Position numbers and translations under genes: made by a program | Notes under the pieces: generated by a model | Seen by the model: the letters and a program-made list of their open reading frames with translations, nothing else | What the model was told of the DNA's origin: nothing | Database searches by the model: none | Shown: piece after piece, positions 37,505 through 48,942 of the stretch | Layout: each line of letters opens with the position of its first letter | Numbering within the stretch: position 1 is the stretch's first letter | Origin: Anaeromyces robustus | Taxonomy: Eukaryota > Neocallimastigomycota > Neocallimastigomycetes > Neocallimastigales > Neocallimastigaceae | DNA: 52,500 nucleotides | Reading direction: 5' to 3' | Assembly (NCBI GenBank): GCA_002104895.1 | Contig: MCFG01000321.1 | Span: forward strand, 1 to 52,500

Positions 37505-40500
37505 CCTGATTACTTTGAGTAGAAGATTCAGAAGTATTGCTCGTTTCAGTTTCCATATTTGTTAATTCAAAAAGTCTTGAGTTATATATTTTATTATTTA
37601 TGTTTATATCATTATTTCCATCGATATTAAATGATTTATTATTTTTCATTCTATTATCACTATTACTAACGCTATTTGTTATAATTGGTAATCTTCTTTC
37701 TTGTAAATTATCATTCTCCATAGATTTATTATTAATCAGTGTAGATCTATTATTACTTTCTAAAGTTTTTATTTTTGGTATCTTATTAATTGTATTAAAT
37801 TCCGACCTAATACTTTTATTATCATCATTGGAAGTTTTCCTTTTCTTTTCATTAATTTCATTAATATTATGTGTACTATCTTCACTTGTTATTTTTCTTT
37901 TTTTAATAGATATATTATCACTATTATCTTTTTCATTTATAGTAGCATCATTATGTTTATTATCATAACTAAGAGCTAGATAATATTTTTGTTTATTATT
38001 GTCTTTACTATCCTCAAATGATACTTCGTTTAAAATATCATTAAGAGTTTCCTGATTAATATAATAATAATAATAATATATAATACCAAACATTACAAAA
38101 TATATAATTATGTTAATTTTTTGTTTCGTAATTCATATATATTTATATATATACATTATATTATACTTACCTCAATTTGAATTTCATCATATCTATCACA
38201 TAACGGCTTCCAATTTTCTTCAATATCATTCGGTGGATATTTAAATTCTGGTCCAAAGTTTAAAGTAACAGATCCACCCTTAAATAAAGAAACTGATGGG
38301 TAATATCCTAATGATCCATCATCATCTATTATAAATAATAAATATATATAAATATAATAAATGTAATATATTAGTGATCATATAATTTTTATTCAATAAT
38401 TTATAATTAGAATAATAATAGGAATAAAACTTACAAATATTAGAAGATCTGGTATAAGGTTCAAATTTACAATTTCTATATTCAGGGCGTAAATAAGAAG
38501 AAGCAGCTACTGGTAAAGGTATGTCTTCAAAAGCAACGCCTTGATTTTGACCATTTTTATAAAAAACAATTTTTGAATTTGGAAGTTTTGGAAAATCATT
38601 AGACGTTAAAGGTATATCTAATATATTAAAATATATGTATATAATAGAAACAACAGTAATAATAATTAAAATAATAGTATATTAATATATATGTATATAA
38701 CAATAGCAACAATAATAATAATTAAAATATTAAAAAAAAAAAAAAAAAAAATTGTTATATAATAAAAATAATAAAGATTTATAAATAAATAAATAAAGTT
38801 ATATTTTAAATAATATTACTATTCATTAAATCATTCTTAATTTCTTCAAAGTTAGTAGAATCTGGGGATGATAATGAATTTTTTGATTTTAAATTATATT
38901 GTACAATTAAAGGAAGATTAATAGGAAGATAATCATATGTTTCTGAATAGAGTCTTTTCTTATATTTTATAATTTTTCTTTTATGCATCACTCTTTTATT
39001 TGATAATATATCAGGAGATAATTCATCAATATTATTAACAATCATATCTTTATTAATATTTTTCAGTGATAGTAATTTCGAATTATTATTTGCATTATTA
39101 TATTCTTTATTTTGGTTATTTTTTAATAATTTATCTTTACCTAATGATGGTAAAGATATATAACAACCTATAACATCACCTGATTTATATGGTTCACCAT
39201 ATGGCATTGGTAAAGATTCATGAAGCTTTTCTCCTGTTTTATCTCTATAACCATAACCATATGAATCATATCCTATCGGTCCATGAAGAGTAGCTATTGA
39301 AATGAATATGAATTATAATAATAATAAATATATTAATAAATTAAATAAGAAATAAATTAAATTATAGCAATTTAGTATAAAGATAATAATATATTATATA
39401 CAACATAAATAACAAACCTTCTCTCCTTGACCAACCCACTCTAACATTTGGACCATTAGTTGTTCTTTGTTGACCAATTCCATGACCAGCTTTATTTATA
39501 AAAATTTCAAAATACCAATTTCCTTCCTTTACCCCGTAATTAGTTCTGGCCATTCGAAATCCACCATTTGAATGTGCAGATAATCCATTTCTACTTATAC
39601 TTATAGATGAATCACAATCAAATGGACAAAGATGTATAGCAGATTCAAGTGAATAAGTATCTCTTTTTTTCCTAAATATTAAGTTTTTCATAGTTTTATC
39701 AACTTCAACGCGCTCATATTTATATCCATTTTTATTATAAAGGTGTTCCTTTGGGGTATTAGAAGCATCTAGATTCTCCAATAATTCATTTAATGACACT
39801 TCTTTTAATTTAATGGAAAAACTATTATTTTTCTTTATCAATTTGCTATTTTTTTTATTTATGTAATTGTAATTTTGATAATTGGAATTATTACTTGAAT
39901 TATATCCACTAGATATATATGAAGAAGAAGAAGAAGTACTACTTAATTTTGAAGATGTCTTAGAACTTTTTAATAAAGATTTCTGGCTTTTTGAAGAGTT
40001 TTCAAATACACCACTAGATTTTTTATTTAAAGACTGAGATTTTGAAAACTTATCATTTTTTAATTTTCCTTTTGAATTTTCTGAATATGAATTACTCGTT
40101 TTCATACTTGGAACACCCTATTATTTATTATATTTATTGTTATCAAATTTATAATACATAAAAAAAAAAAATTTGTTAATATTTTTATTATAATATAAAT
40201 TAATTATAATTATTATTTAAATATTTTATATAAAAAAAAAAAAAATTTATATATATAAAATTCTAAAATGAAAATAATTAATATATTTTAATTATAAAAT
40301 TCTAAAATGAAAATAATTAATAAATTAATATATTTTAATTATAAAATTCTAAAATGAAAATAATTAATAAATTAATATATTTTAATTATAAAATTCTAAA
40401 ATGAAAATAATCAATATTTTAATTATAAAATTTTAAAATAAAAATAATTAATTTATTTTAATTTAAAATTAAACTTAAATTGCTTTAAAATTCAAGTTCC

Positions 40501-40697
40501 TTATTAATAATACCTGTCCTGTAGGTCTTAAATTGAAAAGATCTCTATCTAATAGTATAAATTCTGAAGCTGCACTTCGAGCATGTTCATCTTTTGCTAT
40601 ATAATTATCTTTCGAAGTATACATGCAGCTACCAACCTAATGAATATAATTAAAATCATTTCAAAAATAATTAAAATTATTTAATAAAAAAAATTAG

Positions 40698-40741
<44 letters not shown>

Positions 40742-41426
40742 AAAAAAAAACTTACTGTAGCCCACCATGTAGGAGTTCTTGCACTAATTGTATTTTTTAT
40801 ACATGTGTTAATAAATTTATTATAAAAAAGTTAAAAAATAATAATTAATAATTTAAAAATTTAAAAAATAAGTAATTTTCAATAATTTATTAAATTTCAA
40901 GAATTAAGATAATAAAAAAAACCTACCGATTAGTACATAAAGCTTCCCAATGTTTATCTAAAAAAGGACAAATACCGTCCTTTTTATCAAACCAATATCC
41001 TTCTGGAATAATTGAAGTTCCATGACCATGTTTATTAATTAAGCCTTCTTTTCTTAATCTTTCAACAGAAAGATTAGCAAAAGCAGCATTAATAGCATCC
41101 TTCCAACTTGCAGTTACCTTCTCAAAAGTTTCTTTCGGTGAACATAATTGACATGTAAATCTATAATTCGTCATAAATGGTACTATTGAACTTTTAGAAA
41201 CTATTAATTTTTGATTTTTTAAGCATTCAATATGAAACCAATTCTTACATTGAATGCATTGTAAATTTAATGTGGTTAAAGTACGATCTTTACCACAGTA
41301 ACAGTATTTTTTTTGAAGATTTTGAGTATGCTCTTTATTCCATTGAAGTTCATTAGGATTATAATTTATTTTTATATTTGTTACGAAAGTATTTAATTTT
41401 TTATTTTTCTGTTTCTCTTGTTTCAT
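37281..41426 (-). CDS. ASH2: ASH2/Bre2, COMPASS histone H3K4 methyltransferase subunit
   Basis: Core subunit of SET1/MLL COMPASS that stimulates H3K4 methylation. Exons: 41426-40927, 40783-40756, 40636-40514, 40117-39418, 39293-38820, 38617-38435, 38325-38171, 38051-37281; 977 residues. Order: a complete C4HC3 PHD finger (C42, C44, C57, C60, H65, C68, C92, C95); a winged-helix part (SWKDAINAAFANLSVERL, CPFLDKHWEALCTNRARTPT-WW, GSCMYTSKDNYIAKDEHARS-AASEF); a ~130-residue Ser/Lys linker; the SPRY domain (GFRMARTNYGVKEGNWYFEI, GPIGYDSYGYGYRDKTGE, VFYKNGQNQGVAFEDI, LNFGPEFKYPPND), interrupted by an ~85-residue insert; the DPY30-binding motif ETLNDILNEVS (residues 722-732); and a ~245-residue Asn/Ser tail with KKRK signals. 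Yeast Bre2 lacks the PHD, so this resembles animal ASH2L more closely. Exon 2 is 28 nt. Confidence 0.95.
40258..40450. repeat. Minisatellite in ASH2 intron 3
   Basis: Five units beginning TTCTAAAATGAAAATAA at 40261, 40300, 40347 and 40394, with a degenerate one at 40431. The two full units are 47 bp apart and the outer units shorter. Lies between exons 3 and 4. Confidence 0.92.
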
Positions 41427-42647
41427 AATGAAAATTTGCTTTAAATGTTAAACAAAAGAAAAAAGGAAAAGAAAAAGGAAAAAAAGAAAAAAAAGAAAAA
41501 AAAGAAAGAAAGAAATCTAATGTTCTAATTTTTAATATTAAATTTATATATAATGATAATTATTTAAAATGAATTTCTTATATAAAAAAAAAAAAAGAAT
41601 AATAATTGAATATAAAATAAAAGTATATATTTTGTTAATATTTAAAATTATATATATTTAATATTGAAATTTATGAAATTTTTAAATTATTGAAATTTAT
41701 GAAATTTTTAAATTATTGAAATTATTGAAATTTTGAAAATTTTGAAAATTTTGAAATTATAAAAATTATAGAAATTAAAAAAATTATATATTATGCATAA
41801 AAATTATTAAAAAATATTGAAATGAGAAAAGTTTAATTAAAAAATCATAATGATTAAGCAAAATATTTAATTAAAAAAGGATAATTAAAACCGACATAAT
41901 AAATGAATAATTAAAATTCATTAAGAAAATATTAATGAAAAGCCAACATAAAATTTTATGAAAAAAAAAAGAATTAAATAAAATGTTATTTAATATTACT
42001 TACTTATTAATAGATTAATAAAAAGATTTATAAAAATATATTTATTATTAATTAATTAAATGATATTTAATTAATAATATGCTTCTTTTTCCTTTTTTTT
42101 CTCTCTTTTCTTCTAAATTTTTAAATTATAATTTGAATTTAATTCTAATTTATTTTTTTTTTTTTTTTTAATATATAGTACAATATTATGAAAAAACTTT
42201 TTTAAAAAAAAAATTATGTGTTTTTTTTTCAACTTTTTATTTATATTTTTATTATATTCAAAATACATTTTTTAAATATATTGAATATATTATATTATAT
42301 TATTCTTATATATTTTTATTTATTAAATATTCTTTTTGATAAAAAAAATTTAAAATATAGAAAATATTAATTATTTAATTCAATTAATATATTAATTAGA
42401 TTATACTTTATATATATTATAAATTTAATACATACATATATTATATAATGTAAACGTAATAAATTATTTATTGTTTATCATCCATTAAATTATAAAAAAT
42501 TGAATAATTTGACATTTTCTATTGTTTAAGAATTATTTATTAAATTATTATTTATTTATTTATTTTTTTATTTATTTATTTATTTATTTTTTTATTTATT
42601 TATTTATTTATTTATTTTTTTATTTATTTATTTATTTATTTATTTTT

Positions 42648-42678
<31 letters not shown>

Positions 42679-42739
42679 CTGATTTATTTATTTATTTATT
42701 TATTTACTGATTTATTTATTTATTTAATTATTTACTAAT

Positions 42740-42782
<43 letters not shown>

Positions 42783-44384
42783 TAATTTAAAAATTAAAAT
42801 TTATAATATAAAATAAAAGAATAAATAAATAAAATTTAAATAAATATAAATTATATTTTGTGCTTAATCAGTTATACAAAGATTTGTTTTTATATTAAAT
42901 TTAAAATTAAAACTAAACGTTCAATTCTATATATTTAATAAAATTTAATTATTTATTTCTTAATATTTATATTTATATAATCTTTAAATTATTCTATATA
43001 TAAATTAAATTATGTATATTTCATAATATTACTTTTTATGAATTGATAAACTATATCATAATAATCAACATAACGTTCAAATGATGAACGTCAATGAAAA
43101 ATATTTTTCAATGTATAAATCTAAAAAATTATTAAAAATAATTTATATATATTATAGACACTTATTAAATTAAAACAATGTAAATATAAAATAAATATCA
43201 TTCTACTTAAAATTATATATACTTTATATTAAGAATTGTTAATATATTTAAAGTTAAATATATATAAGAATTGTCAATTAAGTAAAAAGGAAGAATTATA
43301 TTTATTTTTATATAAAATTAAAAATAAAAATTCTTATTATTAACCTTTTTTTATTTTTTTTTATTTGTAATTAAAAAAGATAAATAAATAATATAATTAA
43401 AATGCTATTAAAAAATTAATTAAATAATAATAATTATAAAGGTTTTCTTATGTTTATATAACTAATTTTTTAAAATTATTAAAATATAATAATACAAAAA
43501 AAAAAAATAATAATAAAAACTAAAATAATTTATTAATAATATTATTAAATATAATAAATTAAAAAAAAAAAATTGTTTATTTCGTTTTTTTATATAAAAA
43601 AATTATATAAAAAATAATAAGAATATTTTAATATTTCAAATATATATTATTATTTATATATCTTAAATACTTTTTTATTATAAACACATAAGATTTTGTA
43701 TATAATATTAATATATAATATGATTCTAGTTACAATATTTGAATCAAACATTAAATAATTATTTATTTAGAAAACTTATTAGTTATTTATTATGGTTATT
43801 ATTATTTTGTTATTATGTTTACATAAAATAATAAAACATATAACAATTATTAAATACAATTCAATAAATATATTATGAATTCTGGTATCAATTTTTTTTT
43901 TTTCCAAAAAAGAAAAAATAAAAAAATATTTCGATTTTTTTTTTTTTTTTTTTTTTCAACATAAAATGTTAAATAGATATTGTATCATATTAAAAACAAA
44001 AAAATAAAAAATAAAAATAAAAAAACTAAAAAAAAAAAAAAAAAAAAATTAAAAAAAAACTTTAATATTAAAAATTAATTTTTAATATTTCTTATAATAT
44101 AAAACTTTATAATATTATAATATTAATATATGAAAATTAATTTTTTGTATTTTGTATTTTGTATTTTATATAAAAAGATAAATATTTATGATGAATTGAT
44201 GAATTGATGAATTGATGAATTAAATAATATAAAATAATGGAACATGAATATATTATAGATATTATATTACCTATAATAAATTTAAAATATTATATTTTAA
44301 AAAAAATTAATTTATATAATATAATAATTTTGTTGTTGGTGTTGTTATTGGGATAGTTTTTCTATATCTTTATATATATTATAT
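41427..44384. other. 3-kb spacer, ASH2 promoter side
   Basis: No gene supported. Near the ASH2 start is a purine-rich leader (about 41455-41515). Short tandem repeats of GAAATTTATGAAATTTTTAA type lie at about 41665-41760, a ~240-bp (TTTA)n tract at about 42545-42785, and four GATGAATT units at about 44189-44220. The left end is the ASH2 promoter and the right end the 3' flank of the transcription-factor gene. Confidence 0.6.
42545..42785 (+). repeat. (TTTA)n microsatellite, ~240 bp
   Basis: Near-continuous TTTA tetramers with occasional extra T and ACTGATT interruptions. A reading frame of Leu/Phe/Ile/Tyr repeats across it is spurious. Confidence 0.95.
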
Positions 44385-45521
44385 CTAATCCAAACAACAA
44401 CTACTTCCACATCCAGGTTGATCACTATCTATATTATCAATAACATCATCAGGTGGAAATGCATTTCTATGACCATAAGGTGAATCATAAGGTATAAAAT
44501 TGCCTATAATTGCAATGGGTATATCAAATTTATCACGATAAATTGTAAAAGAAAAAGTACATTTGATTATACGATTAGTATTCATTTGATTAACTAATGC
44601 TGTTATAGAAATAATAGCTTTTTGACTATTATCAAAAGCTATTTCAGTAAATTTTTCCCAATAATCCATAGCATATCCTTCAGCCATAATTTCATAAATT
44701 AAAACTTTACCATCACCACAATTAAGTTTTTCCATAGGTATACCAGTTAAAAATGAAAAATGATGATTAGCTTTAAATATTTCACCATTTCTTCTCCATA
44801 AACAAGAAGGTAAAGGCATTCCTGCAAATACTCTATCAAACTTTACTAAAAGTCTTTCAAAAGTTTCTTCAACCATTAATAAATCTAAATCTTCTATATG
44901 TAATGAATGCTCTTTTAAATTTTCTTGATATTTTGCTAAAACTTGTGACATTTCTTTCTTCCTTTCACTTGTAAGACGTAAATTTATAAAAGATTTTAAT
45001 TTTAAATAACCTTTAGCGTAATTATATGGTTTAATTAAACCAACTTTATATTTTAACATTAAAATATTATTCATATCTATTTCTTTTCCTTCCTCTGCTT
45101 GTTTCAATTCAAAACTATTTAAAAATTGATCCATTCTACCAAATGGACAAGTTTGACATCTTTTTGGCATATCATCACGTGATGAAATATAATGACAATA
45201 ATGCACTAATGAGTTATATTCGTTATTTGATGCATCTGCTGGGAAATATGGTGTTACTCCTGTAAATGGAACACAAGGAATTGATGAATGAAATTCTTGA
45301 GGTTCTAAATTATAAGTTGGTTCTGGAACTTTTTTTTTTTTTTTTTTTTTATAAAAATAAAAAAAATAAAATAAAATAAAAAATAATGAAAGATGAATAA
45401 TTAATATTATAATAATAAAATAAAAAATAAAAATTATATTGGTACAATAGACAAAGAATTATATATAATTTTATTATATTAATTAATTAATAAATATGAA
45501 TATTATTAATTATAATTATAC

Positions 45522-45561
<40 letters not shown>

Positions 45562-46562
45562 CATTTAATATATTTGTAATTATTTGTAAATATTTTATTA
45601 CCTATATCTTCAATTGATGGAGTAAGATCCTTTTCTATTGGGAAAAGATTTGTATCATATTCTATGTTTACATCATCTGCTGATGTTGGTATAAAATTAC
45701 CAAGATTATTTGGTGAAGCCATATTGTTAGCATATTGTAATAAATTAGATGAATTAATATCTTTCATTTGTTCTAATAATTCTGGAGGAACCGTTTTTGA
45801 ATTTGTTAAATGGTTTATAATTTCTTCTTGTTGTTTTTGTAATTCGTACATTTTATGTATTTTTCTTTGTAATTCAGCTGGTGTCAAATCGGGGAATATT
45901 GGACAAGCAGTACATTTTAAAGGATTAGTTAATTTTCTTGGGGCATCCTTACATAAATTAGGAACACCTTTTGCTACACAACGTGAACATGGTCTCTTAT
46001 TATCACAAGATAAATGAGAACGACGACATAAAATACAGGCAACTGAAACTTTTTTTCTTTTTTCTTTGTTTTCATTTTTATCACTATTTTCATTGTCTTT
46101 TTTAATTTTTTTTGATTCAGAATTGGATGAATGACCTCTTTTTCTTTTATTTGCTTTTTGAATTGCTTCTTTTTTAATTTTATTCATTACAATTCTTTCA
46201 TATATATTATCCGCTTCTGGTTCATTCAATTCTTCCTTTACCTCTTCTTTTATTTCATTCTTTATTTCTTCTTTCTCTTCCTGTTCTTCATCTTCTAAAT
46301 ATTCTTCCAGATCCTCAAGTTCAAAACTATCTTCAAATGGTATTTCCTGATTGTTATAAAATTTAACATCTGAATTCTGTATATTATTTAAATTATTTTC
46401 CATTCCATTTTTATTCTGTATATTATTTAAATTATTTTCCATTCCATTTTTATTCTGTATATTATTTAAATTATTTTCCATTTCATTTTTATTATTCTTC
46501 AAATTTTCATTAATAAGGTCAAATATAGAATTTAAACCTTCAATAGGAATAATATCACTCAT
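44385..46562 (-). CDS. ERT1: Zn2Cys6-PAS transcription factor, ERT1/AcuK/RDS2 family
   Basis: Fungal regulator; relatives ERT1, RDS2, AcuK and AcuM control gluconeogenic and other carbon-source genes. Exons 46562-45602 and 45328-44385 give 634 residues. The zinc cluster is C176-x2-C179-x6-C186-x5-C192-x2-C195-x8-C204, followed by KDAPRKL as in this family and a coiled segment (ELQRKIHKMYELQKQQEEII). Exon 2 carries a Cys-containing block (YCHYISSRDDMPKRCQTCPF) and then a PAS domain at residues ~470-600 (LPSCLWRRNGEIFKANHHFS, FLTGIPMEKL). The N terminus has an exact 13-residue repeat (GMENNLNNIQNKN), an acidic Glu stretch (residues ~76-118) and nuclear-signal-like KRKRGH and KEKRKK. The last residues, GCGSSCCLD, form a Cys cluster (C627, C631, C632). 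Family placement is firm; which paralogue it is remains uncertain. Confidence 0.93.
46375..46491 (-). repeat. 39-bp coding tandem repeat in zinc-cluster factor
   Basis: Three units of 39 bp (46375-46413, 46414-46452, 46453-46491), the first two nearly identical, encode the repeated GMENNLNNIQNKN segment near the N terminus. Confidence 0.93.
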
Positions 46563-48071
46563 TTTTTACTATGTTTTTTATAATTATATATTTAACAGTT
46601 GTTATAGTTATGTTATTTTTTTATATTCTCATGAATAAAAATTAAGCATACAATATATAAATAAACGTTCCTTAAATATTCAATTAAAATAATTGATGAA
46701 TAGAGTATTTATAAATATATATTGCTTTTTTTTGTTATTATTAATATTTTATACATATAAATATATATATTAGTTCTTCATATTATTCATAAGATAATAA
46801 ATAAAATAAAAAGTAAGATAATATTATTAATGAATTGTTTTCATATTAATGAAAATACGTAATTATATATAAAAAAAAATTATATATTATTAAAAGATAT
46901 CTCTCCTTTTTATGTTAATCTTTAATTAATATAATAAATTTCAAATTACATCTATTGAGAGAAAAAAAATTAAACTTTTAAAATTAATATAAAAAATGAA
47001 AAAAATAAAAATTAAAATAAAAATTAAAGGAAAAAAAAAACTCAATAATATATATTCAACAAGAATTTTAAAATTGAATTTCAAGATTTAAGCATTAAAT
47101 TTTAAAATGTAATTAAAAGATCTTTTTTATATATATTAAAGTTAATTTATATATTCTTATATAATTAAAAATCTTTATACTCATTTAAAAAAATAGAATT
47201 AAAAAACTTTATATATATATATATATAAATATATGTAATTTAATAAATAAATATATTTTCTAAATTCCTTATATATATTTTTCTTGTAATTATTACAATT
47301 ATAAAAATATTCTATAATCATAAATTATATTTCATATTTTTTCTTCTTAAAATAAATTTCTACTCATTTTATTAAAATTAAATAAATTATTTTTTTTTGT
47401 TTTTGTTTTGTTTTTATAAATATTTACTGTTAATTTTATTGATATTAATATAAAAATATAAATAAAAAATTCTTATAATTAAAATATAAAAGAAATTAAC
47501 AAAAAATATAAATATAAAGAAGTTTTTATAGATATATATAAAAGTATTATTCATGATTTATAATAATTTTATACATATATTATTTCTTATATTATTTTAA
47601 AAATAAATTATATATTTCAATTAATTATTTTATCCTTTAATATAATGATTAATTTAATATTAATATAATAATTATATTTTAATATATTTTTTCTTAACCT
47701 TAAACTATTTTTTTTTTTTATTTTTACTTTTAGGATTATCATTTATAATTAAATGTCATTGAATATATTAATTATATATATTATTAATATATTCAATTTA
47801 GTTAAATATATATATAAAAAAAAAACATTTTTTGTGGAGATTAATTAATGGAATATTTTATAATAAAAAAGAATTTTTTTTAAAAAAAAAAAATGAATAA
47901 ATAAATATAAAAAATAAATATAAAAAATAAAAGAGATAAATTATAAAAAAATAAAATAAACGTATTTATAAATATTACAAAATATGTTAAAGAAAAAGAA
48001 AAATAAATATCTTTATATAATAATATTTTTTAGTAAATAAAATAAATAAATAAATAATTAAATAATTAAAA

Positions 48072-48102
<31 letters not shown>

Positions 48103-48237
48103 ATATTATTAATATATTAATTTATATTAAGTAAATTGTTTTGTGGATCATTTTAACCTTAATAATATTAAATTATTACTATTCAATTTTAATACATATA
48201 TATACTTTTATACTGATTATTTCTTAAAACAATAAAA

Positions 48238-48268
<31 letters not shown>

Positions 48269-48942
48269 AAAAATAAATTACATGAATTATTGATTGACCG
48301 ATCAATGTATATATATTATATTATATTAAATAAAATACAAAATAATACATAAACCTATTAATTAATAAATTATTATAACATGATTTATATGCATAAATCA
48401 TGTTGAATGATTTTAAATAAAATAAACACATAAAAAATAATTTTGTATTATAAAAAAATTTATGATTTTTTTATGATTTTTTTTTATTAAATGTTTTTAT
48501 AAAGTAAAAAAAAAAAAAGCAAAATTTATTAAAAATAAAATGAATAAAATAAAAAATAGAAAAATATATAAAAAGAATAAAAAAAAAAGAAGAAGAAAAA
48601 ATAAATAAATATATATGAATAAATTATATGTATCATATTACTATTTATTTCTATTTCAAATTGAGTATTTTTTATTTATATAATTGTTACTATTAAATAT
48701 TAATATATATAAAGCTAATTAAAATATATAAGACTAAAATAAAAAATTTAACAAAAAATATTAACTATAAAAAATTAATATATTATATTCTGTTTATAAG
48801 TATATAATATATTTTATAAAAAAAATTAAAAATAAAAATAAAAATAAAATTAAAAATAAAAATGGATATAAATAATAATAAATTAATTTAATAAGTTATA
48901 TTTATATAATCGTGCTATTTCATTATATTTTTATACGTATAC
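46563..48942. other. 2.4-kb spacer
   Basis: Promoter side of the zinc-cluster gene and 3' side of the RRM gene. Only A/T-rich DNA with (AAAT)n runs (about 48070-48105 and 48236-48268), and a short inverted repeat near 48379-48403 (ACATGATTTAT / ATAAATCATGT). No gene seen. Confidence 0.6.

Noticed and set aside
37537-37968. 143-residue hydrophobic plus-strand frame
   Set aside because: Antisense of the Asn/Lys-rich ASH2 tail; Leu/Ile/Phe content follows from codon complementarity.
40258-40450. CRISPR-like regular repeats
   Set aside because: Units drift in spacing, have no distinct spacers and lie in a eukaryotic intron.
42522-42710. 62-residue Leu/Phe/Ile/Tyr frame
   Set aside because: Translation of a (TTTA)n microsatellite.
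45664-46017. 117-residue plus-strand frame
   Set aside because: Antisense shadow of the zinc-cluster gene.
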